DNA of 64,000 nt, taken from the NCBI RefSeq assembly GCF_012927085.1, contig NZ_JABBFX010000001.1:3162001-3226000 (forward strand), given 5' to 3'. Position numbers and translations under genes: made by a program. Shown here one piece after another: positions 37,510 through 45,330 of this stretch; position 1 is the first letter of the stretch, and the number at the start of each line of letters is the position of its first letter. The stretch is from Ramlibacter agri. GTDB lineage: Bacteria; Pseudomonadota; Gammaproteobacteria; Burkholderiales; Burkholderiaceae_C. The notes under the pieces were generated by a model. That model was given only the letters and a program-made list of their open reading frames with translations. It was not told the DNA's origin and ran no database searches.

Positions 37510-39063
37510 TCACGCCGCGGCGACGGGAATGTTCTTGAATTCGCCCGAAGCGATGCGCTTGGACCATTCGGCGGGGCCGGTGGTGTGCACGCTGGTGCCG
37601 CCGGCGTCGACGGCCACCGTTACCGGCATGTCGACCACGTCGAATTCGTAGATGGCTTCCATGCCGAGGTCGGCGAAGCCCAGCACCTTGGCCTTCTTGA
37701 TGGCCTTGGACACCAGGTAGGCGGCGCCGCCGACGGCCATCAGGTAGGCCGCCTTGTGCTTCTTGATCGCCTCGATGGCCACCGGGCCGCGCTCGGACTT
37801 GCCGATCATGCCGATGAGGCCGGTCTCGGCCAGCATCATGTCGGTGAACTTGTCCATGCGGGTGGCGGTGGTCGGGCCGGCCGGGCCCACCGCTTCGTCA
37901 CGCACCGGGTCGACCGGGCCGACGTAGTAGATGACGCGGTTGGCGAAGTCGACGGGCAGCTGCTCGCCCTTGGCCAGCATGCCCTGGATGCGCGCGTGCG
38001 CGGCGTCGCGGCCGGTGAGCATCTTGCCGTTCAGGAGCAGGGTGTCGCCGGCCTTCCAGGTGGCGATTTCTTCCTTCGACAGCGTGTCCAGGTTGACGCG
38101 CTTGCTCTTCTTGGTGTCGGCCTGCCAGGCCACTTGCGGCCACAGGTCCAGGCTGGGCGGGTCGATGTAGGCCGGGCCGGAACCATCGAGCGTGAAATGC
38201 GCGTGGCGGGTGGCGGCGCAGTTGGGGATCATCGCGACCGGCTTGCCGGCGGCGTGGCAGGGGAACATCTTGATCTTGATGTCCAGGACGGTCGTCAGGC
38301 CGCCCAGGCCCTGTGCGCCGATGCCCAGCGCGTTGACCTTCTCGTACAGCTCCAGGCGCGTTTCCTCGACCTTCGACAGCTTCTCGCCGCGGCCGGCCTT
38401 GGCCTGCAGCTCGTACATGTCGATGTCTTCCATCAGCGCTTCCTTGGCCAGCAGCACCGCCTTTTCCGCGGTGCCGCCGATGCCGATGCCCAGCATGCCG
38501 GGCGGGCACCAGCCCGCGCCCATGGTCGGCACGGTCTTCAGCACCCAGTCGACGATGGAGTCGCTGGGGTTCAGCATGACCATCTTGCTCTTGTTCTCGC
38601 TGCCGCCGCCCTTGGCGGCCACGGTCACTTCCACCGTGTTGCCGGGGACGAGTTCGACGTTGACCACCGCGGGCGTGTTGTCCTTGGTGTTCTTGCGCTC
38701 GAACTGCGGGTCGGCCACGACCGAGGCGCGCAGCGTGTTGTCCGGGTGCAGGTAGCCGCGGCGCACGCCTTCGTTGACGGCGTCCTCCAGGCTGCCGCTG
38801 AAGCCGGCCAGCTTGCAGTCCATGCCGATCTTCAGGAACACGTTGACGATGCCGGTGTCCTGGCAGATCGGGCGGTGGCCCGTCGCGCTCATCTTGCTGT
38901 TGGTGAGGATCTGCGCGATGGCGTCCTTCGCCGCCGGGCTCTGCTCGCGCTCGTAGGCGCGGGCCAGGTGGGCGATGTAGTCGGCGGGGTGGTAGTAGCT
39001 GATGTACTGCAGCGCGGCGGAAACGGACTCGATGAGGTCGGCTGCCTGGATGGTCGTCGTCAT
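37510..39063 (-). CDS. Class I fumarate hydratase (iron-sulfur)
   Basis: A 517-residue fumarase of the FumA/FumB type. The three Cys that should hold the [4Fe-4S] cluster are visible: ICQDTGIVNVF near residue 105, AGWCPPGMLG near 185 and MIPNCAATRHAHF near 280. It interconverts fumarate and malate and is sensitive to oxygen and superoxide. A class II, iron-free fumarase (fumC) lies at 46945, so the organism has both. It diverges from the hemerythrin-redox cluster across about 170 bases. Confidence 0.93.
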   Translation of the reverse strand: MTTTIQAADLIESVSAALQYISYYHPADYIAHLARAYEREQSPAAKDAIAQILTNSKMSATGHRPICQDTGIVNVFLKIGMDCKLAGFSGSLEDAVNEGVRRGYLHPDNTLRASVVADPQFERKNTKDNTPAVVNVELVPGNTVEVTVAAKGGGSENKSKMVMLNPSDSIVDWVLKTVPTMGAGWCPPGMLGIGIGGTAEKAVLLAKEALMEDIDMYELQAKAGRGEKLSKVEETRLELYEKVNALGIGAQGLGGLTTVLDIKIKMFPCHAAGKPVAMIPNCAATRHAHFTLDGSGPAYIDPPSLDLWPQVAWQADTKKSKRVNLDTLSKEEIATWKAGDTLLLNGKMLTGRDAAHARIQGMLAKGEQLPVDFANRVIYYVGPVDPVRDEAVGPAGPTTATRMDKFTDMMLAETGLIGMIGKSERGPVAIEAIKKHKAAYLMAVGGAAYLVSKAIKKAKVLGFADLGMEAIYEFDVVDMPVTVAVDAGGTSVHTTGPAEWSKRIASGEFKNIPVAAA

Positions 39064-39234
39064 GGGCGTGGTACGGGAGGGAGACTTCGATTATCCCAGA
39101 CGCTGCCGAGCACGCATTTCCCTCGGGTTTCCGCGCATTGGTTCACGCCGCGGGCGCGGCTCGTCGGGTAAACCCGGATAAGCCATATCCCTAAGGCCTC
39201 CTTACAGTTGGTTGCAATCTCTAAGGAGGGCGTC
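39064..39234. promoter_or_regulatory. Divergent region between class I fumarase and the redox cluster
   Basis: 171 bases hold both promoters. The redox-cluster side has AAGGAGG at 39222-39228, six bases before GTG 39235; this strong site decides the start of the hemerythrin-like gene against the longer TTG-initiated frame at 39208. A CTAAGG/CCTTA pair (39191-39205) could be part of an operator. I see no confident -10/-35. Confidence 0.4.
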
Positions 39235-39645
39235 GTGGGATTCACTGACAAGTTCAAGGTGCAGCACAACGAGATCCTGGCCGTGGCCAAGGAGCTGACG
39301 CAGCAGATCGGCGCCAAGGCCGAACCGGCGACGCTGCGCAAGCTGCTGTCCAACCTGGCGGGCAAGCTGAGTTTCCACCTGGCCATGGAGGACGACGCGC
39401 TCTATCCGCGCCTGATCGACGGCAAGGACGCGAAGGCGAAGGAGATGGCGCGCCGGTTCAAGGACGAAATGGGCGGGCTGGGCGGCGTGTTCACCGCCTA
39501 CAACGCCAAGTGGCAGCTCTCCGCGATCAAGGCGGACCCGGCGGGCTTCGCCGAGGAAAGCCAGGCCGTGTTCAGCGCCCTCAAGAAGCGCATCCAGCGG
39601 GAGAACACCGAACTCTACCCGCTCGCGGAAACGACCACCGCCTGA
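39235..39645 (+). CDS. Hemerythrin-like (HHE) domain protein with reduced ligand set
   Basis: A 136-residue four-helix protein. His11 (VQHNEIL) and His48 with Glu52 (FHLAMEDDALYP) match the first two ligand helices of bacterial hemerythrin domains, and QRENTELYPLAE matches the last. The His ligands normally found in helices 3 and 4 are missing, so the di-iron centre is incomplete or altered. GTG at 39235 with AAGGAGG is the start. It heads an operon with a flavin/multiheme fusion, a monoheme protein and a b-type-like membrane protein, which suggests a sensor or O2/NO-binding role in a redox relay. Confidence 0.75.
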   Translation: MGFTDKFKVQHNEILAVAKELTQQIGAKAEPATLRKLLSNLAGKLSFHLAMEDDALYPRLIDGKDAKAKEMARRFKDEMGGLGGVFTAYNAKWQLSAIKADPAGFAEESQAVFSALKKRIQRENTELYPLAETTTA

Positions 39646-39652
39646 CCACGCC

Positions 39653-41215
39653 ATGTCCGGCGCGAGCAGTACGCGCCGCGGCGTCCTCTGCCAATGCACC
39701 GGCGTCACGTACGCCGAAGTGGAGCAGGCGCGTGCGGCAAACCCACGCATCAGCGTCGAGCGCCTCTGCGCGACGCTGGGCTGCGGCACGGAGTGCGGCA
39801 GCTGCCTGCCCCAGGTCCAGGAGATGCTGGGGCAGCAGGCCTGGTATGCGGCCACGGCGCAAGCCACCGCGCTGACGACCGCGCGCGACCTGGCCGGCCT
39901 CGAGCGCCTGATCTTCGGCGTGCAGCTCACGCTGGCGGGCGACTCCACGTATCCGCGCGTGCTGCCCGGGCAGCACATCGTGCTGCGCGCCCGCACCGGC
40001 GCCGGCACCGTGGACCGCACCTACACGGTCGTCGCGCAGGACCAGGCGGCCGGCACGCTGGCGCTGGCGATCCGCCGCACCCCCGGCGGCAAGCTGACGC
40101 CCTGGCTGCTGGATGGCGGAGGCACGACGCGCGAGGTGGAGATCTCCGCGCCGGGCGGCCGCGCGCTGGGCTCCGGCGGGCGTCGTCCCGACGTGTTCTT
40201 CGCCGGCGGCGTGGGCATCACCCCGGCCGCCGCGATCGCCAGGACGCTGGGGAGCAAGGCGACGCTGCACGTGCACTACAGCGTGGGCAACGCGGAGGAC
40301 GCCGCCTTCCTGCCGGAGTTCGACGCCCGCCGGGGCGAGCACCCGGGCTTCAGCTACACGCTGCGCGAGACGAGCCTCGAAGGTCCGCTGGACGACAGCA
40401 CCATCGCCGCCATCGTGCGCGCCCAGCCTGGAGCCAAGTTCTTCGTCTGCGGCCCGGAAGGCTATGTCGAGACCGTGCGGCGCGGGCTTGCGCGGGCCGG
40501 CGTGGAGCCGGCGCGCATCCACGTGGAGCTGTTCGCAATGGCGGCCCGCAAGCGCAAGGTGAAGTCCTCGCGCAGCGCCGCCTGGTACGCCGGCGCGCTG
40601 CTCGCCGCCTTGCCATTGCTCTTGCTGCAGACGCCGCTGGAAGCGCAGCGCCCGCACGGCCATCCGAACGTCGGCCACGAGCAGCTGAAGTGCGTGGCCT
40701 GCCACGCCGACACCGGCGCTTCCACCCGCCAGGTGCTGCAGGCGAAGGTGAAGTACGCGCTGGGCCTGCGCCAGACCGGCGCGGTGCTGGGCACGCAGCC
40801 GGTCACGTCCGCCACCTGCGTGCAGTGCCATGCCAACCCGGACGACCGCCATCCGCCGCAGCGCTTCCTGGAGCCGCGCTTCGCGCAGGCGCGCCAGGAG
40901 ACGGGCGCGCAGCTGTGCGTCAGCTGCCACCGCGAGCACCAGGCCACGTGCGTATCGCTGCCGGCGGCGAACTATTGCGTCAGCTGCCACCAGGACACCC
41001 AGGTCAAGGACGACCGCATCGCTCCCACGCACGCGACCCTGATCGCCGACAAGCGCTGGGAAACCTGCCTGCAGTGCCACGACTACCACGGCAACCACCG
41101 CTGGATCGCGCCGAAGCGGCTGGTGGATGCGCCCTCGGTCGAACTGCTGGAGAAATACCTGAAGGGCGGCCCCTCGCCCTACGGAAGCACCATCGTGAAG
41201 GCGAAGCAGGAGTGA
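39653..41215 (+). CDS. BFD [2Fe-2S] - flavin/NAD reductase - pentaheme cytochrome c fusion
   Basis: A 520-residue protein in three parts. Residues 10-60 are a BFD-type [2Fe-2S] domain (C13-x-C15, 32 residues, C48-x-x-C51). Residues 80-298 are a ferredoxin-reductase fold: DRTYTVV near 121 for flavin, GGVGITP at 185-191, VCGPEGYV at 265-272 for nicotinamide. A basic patch (ARKRKVKSSR) and one membrane helix at about 308-327 lead to a cytochrome with five CXXCH motifs (heme-binding His at 351, 393, 426, 446, 476). The charge pattern puts the reductase in the cytoplasm and the hemes in the periplasm. Starts 7 bases after the hemerythrin-like gene. Confidence 0.88.
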   Translation: MSGASSTRRGVLCQCTGVTYAEVEQARAANPRISVERLCATLGCGTECGSCLPQVQEMLGQQAWYAATAQATALTTARDLAGLERLIFGVQLTLAGDSTYPRVLPGQHIVLRARTGAGTVDRTYTVVAQDQAAGTLALAIRRTPGGKLTPWLLDGGGTTREVEISAPGGRALGSGGRRPDVFFAGGVGITPAAAIARTLGSKATLHVHYSVGNAEDAAFLPEFDARRGEHPGFSYTLRETSLEGPLDDSTIAAIVRAQPGAKFFVCGPEGYVETVRRGLARAGVEPARIHVELFAMAARKRKVKSSRSAAWYAGALLAALPLLLLQTPLEAQRPHGHPNVGHEQLKCVACHADTGASTRQVLQAKVKYALGLRQTGAVLGTQPVTSATCVQCHANPDDRHPPQRFLEPRFAQARQETGAQLCVSCHREHQATCVSLPAANYCVSCHQDTQVKDDRIAPTHATLIADKRWETCLQCHDYHGNHRWIAPKRLVDAPSVELLEKYLKGGPSPYGSTIVKAKQE

Positions 41216-42063
41216 TCAAGATCAAGCGCAACGGCTGGATCGGCGGCGCGGTGTTCGCGCTGCTGGCCATCTACCTGTTCGTCTCGGCGCCGCCGGCGCT
41301 GCCCGACGGCGCTGGCGGCGGCCGCATGATCCCGGCCGGCGAGGCGCTGGCGCTGCTCGACGCCGAGAACGCGGCCATCCGCGCCATGTACACGCGTGAA
41401 ATCGTCGGCGAAGGCCAGAAGCAGGGCCTGGCCTTCCGCGAGGACTGGAAGAAGCCCGAGGTGGCGGCCGGCCCGCTGCCCGCGCTGCTGCTGCGCGAGA
41501 CGTCCAACCGGCTGCAGGTCCAGGTGCCGGAGCTGGGGCTGTTCCTCGGCTCCGACTTTCCGCTGGTGCGCGAGAACCTGTTCCGCGGCGAGCAGGCCAC
41601 CCGCTACCAGCAGGTGAAGAAGACGCTGCAGCCGCAGGTCTACTTCGACCAGGCGCTGGGCCGCACGACGGCGATGTTCCCGGATCGCGCCTCGGCGCAG
41701 GGCTGCGTCACCTGCCACAACGCGCATCCGGGCACGCCCAAGAAGGACTGGGTGCTGGACGAGCCCATGGGCGCGACCACCTGGTCCTATGCGGGCAAGC
41801 AGGTCAGCACCGAAACCATGCTGCGCATGATCGCGGTGCTGCGCGCCTCGGCCGTCGATGCCTATGGCTCCTACCTGCAGAAGGTAGGCGGCTTCGATGC
41901 CGCCGCGCGCCCCGCCATCGGCGACAAGTGGCCGCGCGACGGCTTCTTCCTGCCGGACCGCGAGACCTTCCGGCGCGCGGTGGAGGCGCGCAATTCCGCG
42001 GCCACGCTGGCAGGACTGTTCGCCGCGCTCGAGCGCAAGCCCGCGCAGGGAGGCCAGCGATGA
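41212..42063 (+). CDS. Membrane-anchored monoheme c protein (DUF3365/Tll0287-like)
   Basis: A 283-residue protein with an N-terminal membrane anchor (residues 8-25) and a periplasmic domain with one CXXCH heme motif (C165-C168-H169, QGCVTCHNAHPGTPKKDW). The heme region and the preceding TRYQQVKKTLQPQVYFDQAL block resemble the DUF3365 (Tll0287-like) heme/PAS-like family. GTG at 41212 overlaps the stop of the fusion gene (GTGA), so the two are translated together. It is a candidate partner for the pentaheme domain, as electron acceptor or as redox sensor. Confidence 0.75.
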   Translation: MIKIKRNGWIGGAVFALLAIYLFVSAPPALPDGAGGGRMIPAGEALALLDAENAAIRAMYTREIVGEGQKQGLAFREDWKKPEVAAGPLPALLLRETSNRLQVQVPELGLFLGSDFPLVRENLFRGEQATRYQQVKKTLQPQVYFDQALGRTTAMFPDRASAQGCVTCHNAHPGTPKKDWVLDEPMGATTWSYAGKQVSTETMLRMIAVLRASAVDAYGSYLQKVGGFDAAARPAIGDKWPRDGFFLPDRETFRRAVEARNSAATLAGLFAALERKPAQGGQR

Positions 42064-42656
42064 GGCCCGCGCTCGCACCGGCTTCCGGCTTCGACGCCCT
42101 CAGCTCGCGCCCGGCGCCGCTGAGCGTGGCGCGGCCCCGCCCGCAACGCGTGAGCGCGGTACGCAGCCATCGCGCTGCCGAGTCCACGGCCGTCGCGTGG
42201 TTCGCGCTGGCGGCCGTGCTGGTGCTGGAACTGGCGCTCGCTGTGTTGCCGCAGGGCTTGCAGCTGAGCCCGCTGCAGGCGACGCCGCTCTTCAAGCAGT
42301 TCACCGGCTACACGCTGGTCACGCTGATGGTGCTGGCCATGTTCTTCGGCCGCGTGCGCCGCTGGGGCCCGCTCGCGCGGCGCCGCAGCCTGGCCTCGGA
42401 CCTGCACCAGCTGGGCGGCGTGCTGATCCTGCTGCTGCTGGGCGCGCACATGGGGCAGGGCCCGTCGGGCTTCCTGCTGTACCTGTTCCACTGCATGGCC
42501 TATGCAGTGGCCGCCGGCGCCGTGCGGCCGGTGCTGGCGCGGCGCATCGGCCGCGAGGCTTCGACGGCCTTGCTGGCGGTGCACATCAGCTTGTCCTGCC
42601 TCGTGGCCGCGGCCGCGCTGGTGCACCTCTACTTCGTGTACGCCTATACCGCGTAG
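42060..42656 (+). CDS. Membrane protein with two H-x13-H pairs (putative diheme b)
   Basis: A 198-residue protein with about five helices (44-64, 81-96, 115-131, 137-154, 168-194). His116 and His130 lie 14 apart in the third helix and His175 and His189 lie 14 apart in the fifth; this is the spacing used by ferric-reductase and NADPH-oxidase-type membrane domains to hold two b hemes across the membrane. His144 is extra. ATGA overlap with the upstream stop makes it the fourth coupled gene of the redox cluster. The last 13 bases overlap the convergent chemoreceptor gene. Confidence 0.7.
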   Translation: MRPALAPASGFDALSSRPAPLSVARPRPQRVSAVRSHRAAESTAVAWFALAAVLVLELALAVLPQGLQLSPLQATPLFKQFTGYTLVTLMVLAMFFGRVRRWGPLARRRSLASDLHQLGGVLILLLLGAHMGQGPSGFLLYLFHCMAYAVAAGAVRPVLARRIGREASTALLAVHISLSCLVAAAALVHLYFVYAYTA

Positions 42657-43807
42657 CGCGCCCTCGCGGGGGGCGGCGTTGGCGAATGCCGCGTGCCCTC
42701 TGCGCCGCGGAAGCGCCCGACCACCTCCACCAGCCGCGCCGCCTCCTGCTGGAAGGCGGCGGCCGAGGCGCTCGCTTCTTCCACCAGCGCGGCGTTCTGC
42801 TGCGTGGCGGTGTCGACCTGCGCAATCGCGTGGTTGATCTCGAGCACGCCGGTGCTCTGCTCGCTGCTCGCGCGGGCGATCTGGCCAATGAGTTCGTCCA
42901 TCGCGGCGACGTCGCCGGTCATGTCGCGCAGCGCCGCCACCGCGCCTTGCACCACTTCGCGGCCCGCGGCGGCGTTCTGCGTCGAGGCCTCGATCAGGCC
43001 CTGGATCTCGCGCGCCGCGTTGGCGCTGCGCTGGGCCAGCGTGCGCACTTCGTCGGCCACCACGGCGAAGCCGCGGCCGTGGCTGCCGGCGCGCGCCGCC
43101 TCGATGGCGGCGTTGAGCGCAAGGATGTTGGTCTGGAAGGCGATGCCCTGCACGGTGGCCAGGATCTCGCCGACCGCGCGCGCGCTGTCGTCCATGCGGG
43201 CCATCGAAGCCGACACGCCGTCCATGCGTTCGGCCGCGCGGTCGGCCGCCTCGCGCGTGCGCGCTGCCATGCGGCTCGCCTCCGCGCAGGCCGTGGCGTT
43301 CTGGCGCGCGCTGCCCGCCAGCTGCTCGATGCCCGCGGCCGTCTCCTCCAGCGAAGCGGCCTGCTCCTGGCTGCGCAGCGCGAGCAGGTTGTTGCCTTCG
43401 GCGATGCCGCGCGCGCCGCTTTCGATGGCTTCGGCGCTGGCGCGCACCTGGCGCACGATGGCGGCCAGGCTGTCGTTCATGCGCACGATGGAGCGCCACA
43501 CGCGCGAGGCATCGTTCTCGCCTCCGAGCACCTCTTGCTGCGCGTGGCTGTCCATCAGCTCGCCGGCGGCGATGCGGTCGGTGGCCTGGAGCATGCGGCC
43601 CACCCGCACCACGATGAAGAGGCACAGCGCCAGCAGCATGTAGAGGGCGAGCAGCAGCAGGGCGGCTTGCAGCGCCGGAGCGGGCGAGGGCGCCAGCAGG
43701 GATACCGCCGTGGGCAGCGCGGCGAGCACCGCGACCAGGACGAATGCGGCCAGCATGCTGAGCCGGGCCAGCACCCACAGAGCGGGCGCGAACAGGATCT
43801 TCACCAT
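42644..43807 (-). CDS. Methyl-accepting chemotaxis protein without periplasmic domain
   Basis: A 387-residue chemoreceptor. Two membrane helices lie at about 13-36 and 46-68 with only a short loop between, so there is no periplasmic ligand domain. A HAMP-like stretch follows ([11 protein letters not shown]), then the signalling helices with the hairpin tip [31 protein letters not shown] near residue 235. The tail is short and has no CheR-binding pentapeptide. It is a paralogue of the receptor at 45331-46827, which has almost the same start region. Ligand, if any, may enter through the membrane or be intracellular. Confidence 0.9.
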   Translation of the reverse strand: MVKILFAPALWVLARLSMLAAFVLVAVLAALPTAVSLLAPSPAPALQAALLLLALYMLLALCLFIVVRVGRMLQATDRIAAGELMDSHAQQEVLGGENDASRVWRSIVRMNDSLAAIVRQVRASAEAIESGARGIAEGNNLLALRSQEQAASLEETAAGIEQLAGSARQNATACAEASRMAARTREAADRAAERMDGVSASMARMDDSARAVGEILATVQGIAFQTNILALNAAIEAARAGSHGRGFAVVADEVRTLAQRSANAAREIQGLIEASTQNAAAGREVVQGAVAALRDMTGDVAAMDELIGQIARASSEQSTGVLEINHAIAQVDTATQQNAALVEEASASAAAFQQEAARLVEVVGRFRGAEGTRHSPTPPPARARYAV

Positions 43808-43947
43808 CGACGTCTCACCTCGGACCGGCCACGTGGACCCGCCCCTTGTTTAGTACAACGATGGTAGTAGCGTTGCGATCCTGCGTCAGCCCGGCCAAAC
43901 CCGCCTTGCGGCCTGCGCGCGCGGATGTTTGGCGGCGGCCCGCGGCC

Positions 43948-44313
43948 TCAGCCCGCGCCCTTGCTCGCCTGCACCATGGCCTTGGCCAGCTTCTCGAAGT
44001 GCTTCAACGCGGCGCGCGTGAGCTCGATCTGCTTGCGCCGCGCGTCCTCGGTGTCGGCGAGCATGATCCAGCCTTTCTCGCGCATCGACTTCAGCCGGCC
44101 ATGGATGGTGGCCGGCGCGCCGAGTTCGTCCTTCGACATCATGTCGCGCACGGACAGGCGCTCCTCTTCGCGCGTCGCGCGAGCTATCCACGAAAGTATT
44201 CTTTCCTCGAGCGGATCCAGCGGCGGCAGGGCCGGCAGGCCGCGAATGGCGTCCGCCAGCTGCAGGAAACGCAGGTAGACATCCGCGGGTGGGTTCGTCC
44301 TTTTGGCGGCCAT
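43948..44313 (-). CDS. MarR-like winged-helix transcriptional regulator
   Basis: A 121-residue protein with a winged-helix core: LDPLEERILSWIARA, then LSVRDMMSKDELGAPATIHGRLKSMREKGWI as the recognition helix, and DARRKQIELTRAALKHFE as the wing and following helix. It is MarR-like but somewhat short at the C-terminus for a full MarR dimerisation region. ATG at 44313 is preceded by GGGAGACC; an in-frame ATG at 44331 is less likely. Its target is unknown; the chemoreceptor just downstream on the same strand and the divergent membrane protein are candidates. Confidence 0.75.
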   Translation of the reverse strand: MAAKRTNPPADVYLRFLQLADAIRGLPALPPLDPLEERILSWIARATREEERLSVRDMMSKDELGAPATIHGRLKSMREKGWIMLADTEDARRKQIELTRAALKHFEKLAKAMVQASKGAG

Positions 44314-44413
44314 CGAAGGTCTCCCGATCAATCCTTGCGTTCACCTGTGCTAGAAAGCGGGCGGTCTCCGCCCGATCGATTCAGTTTCCAGTGCAATCCT
44401 CGCATCCCTTCCG

Positions 44414-44959
44414 ATGACACCGGCGTGGTTCCGCCAGCAGCTCGCCTGCGTGCTCGCCACCATCGCGCTGTTCCTCGCGATGCTGACGCTCAACGAATGG
44501 CTGTTCGCGCGGCTGGAATTCCTGCCGGGAATCAACTGGGTCTATCTTCCCGCCGGCATGCGCCTGCTGTCCACCTTGCTGTTCGCCGAAGCCGGGGCGG
44601 TGGGGCTGCTGCTGGTCTCCTGGGGCGTGAGTTTCCTCTATTTTTTCCCCCATGATTTCGACCGGGCCTTCATCGGCGGCATCCTGGCCGCCCTGGCTCC
44701 CTGGCTGGTGTACCGGACCGCCCGCCAGGCCTGGGGGCTGGAGGCCTCGCTGGCCAACCTGACTCCGGGCCGACTGCTCATCCTGTGCCTAGCCTATTCG
44801 GTCGCCAGCCCGCTGCTGCACCACCTGTACTTCGCCGTGCGCGGCGAGCAGGACCTGTGGCGCAGCTTCTTCGTGATGTTCGTGGGCGACCTGAACGGCA
44901 CGCTGATCGTGATCTATGCCATGAAGGCGGCACTTGCGCTGGTCCCGCGCCGCGCCTGA
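44414..44959 (+). CDS. Integral membrane protein, MASE1-like
   Basis: A 181-residue protein with about five helices and no soluble domain. The NWVYLPAGMRLLSTLLFAEAGAVG segment resembles the start of MASE1-type membrane sensor domains, which normally precede kinase or cyclase domains. Here nothing follows, so the membrane unit stands alone; similar short forms occur in Burkholderiales. It diverges from the MarR-type gene across 100 bases. Function unknown. Confidence 0.6.
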   Translation: MTPAWFRQQLACVLATIALFLAMLTLNEWLFARLEFLPGINWVYLPAGMRLLSTLLFAEAGAVGLLLVSWGVSFLYFFPHDFDRAFIGGILAALAPWLVYRTARQAWGLEASLANLTPGRLLILCLAYSVASPLLHHLYFAVRGEQDLWRSFFVMFVGDLNGTLIVIYAMKAALALVPRRA

Positions 44960-45037
44960 CCACCTCTGGAGGATTGACCGACGGCCGAGCAGTCGCTAGC
45001 CTCGGACTGTTCTGTTTGCTGGAGCAGTGAGGGCAAA

Positions 45038-45328
45038 GTGCGAGATTCCGGGGAGGCCCTGAACGGTTGCGACACCTGCGGCGCCCAGGTGCGCCATGAC
45101 GATCGCGCGTGCCCGATCTGCGGCGCGCCCCAGGTGCGGCGGGGCCTGCCCGCCATCCCGGTGCGGCGCTTCGGCGTCGTGCCGCCGTACCCGGAAGAAG
45201 AAGCCGAGGAACTGCTGGCCGACGACAGCCCCCGGCCGCCGCGCGGCCGCCTGCGCTGGTGGCCCTTCCTGGTGGCCGCCGCTTCCGCCGGGCTGCTGGC
45301 CGCCTGCGCCCGCTACTTCCTCGAATAG
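45038..45328 (+). CDS. Small zinc-ribbon membrane protein
   Basis: A 96-residue protein with a zinc ribbon at the N-terminus (C11-x-x-C14 in GCDTCG and C25-x-x-C28 in CPICG), an acidic middle (PEEEAEELLADD) and one C-terminal membrane helix (WWPFLVAAASAGLLAACARYF). The C-tail-anchored layout puts the ribbon in the cytoplasm. GTG at 45038 follows GAGGGC. It is convergent with the second chemoreceptor, 2 bases from its stop. Function unknown. Confidence 0.65.
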   Translation: MRDSGEALNGCDTCGAQVRHDDRACPICGAPQVRRGLPAIPVRRFGVVPPYPEEEAEELLADDSPRPPRGRLRWWPFLVAAASAGLLAACARYFLE

Positions 45329-45330
45329 CG

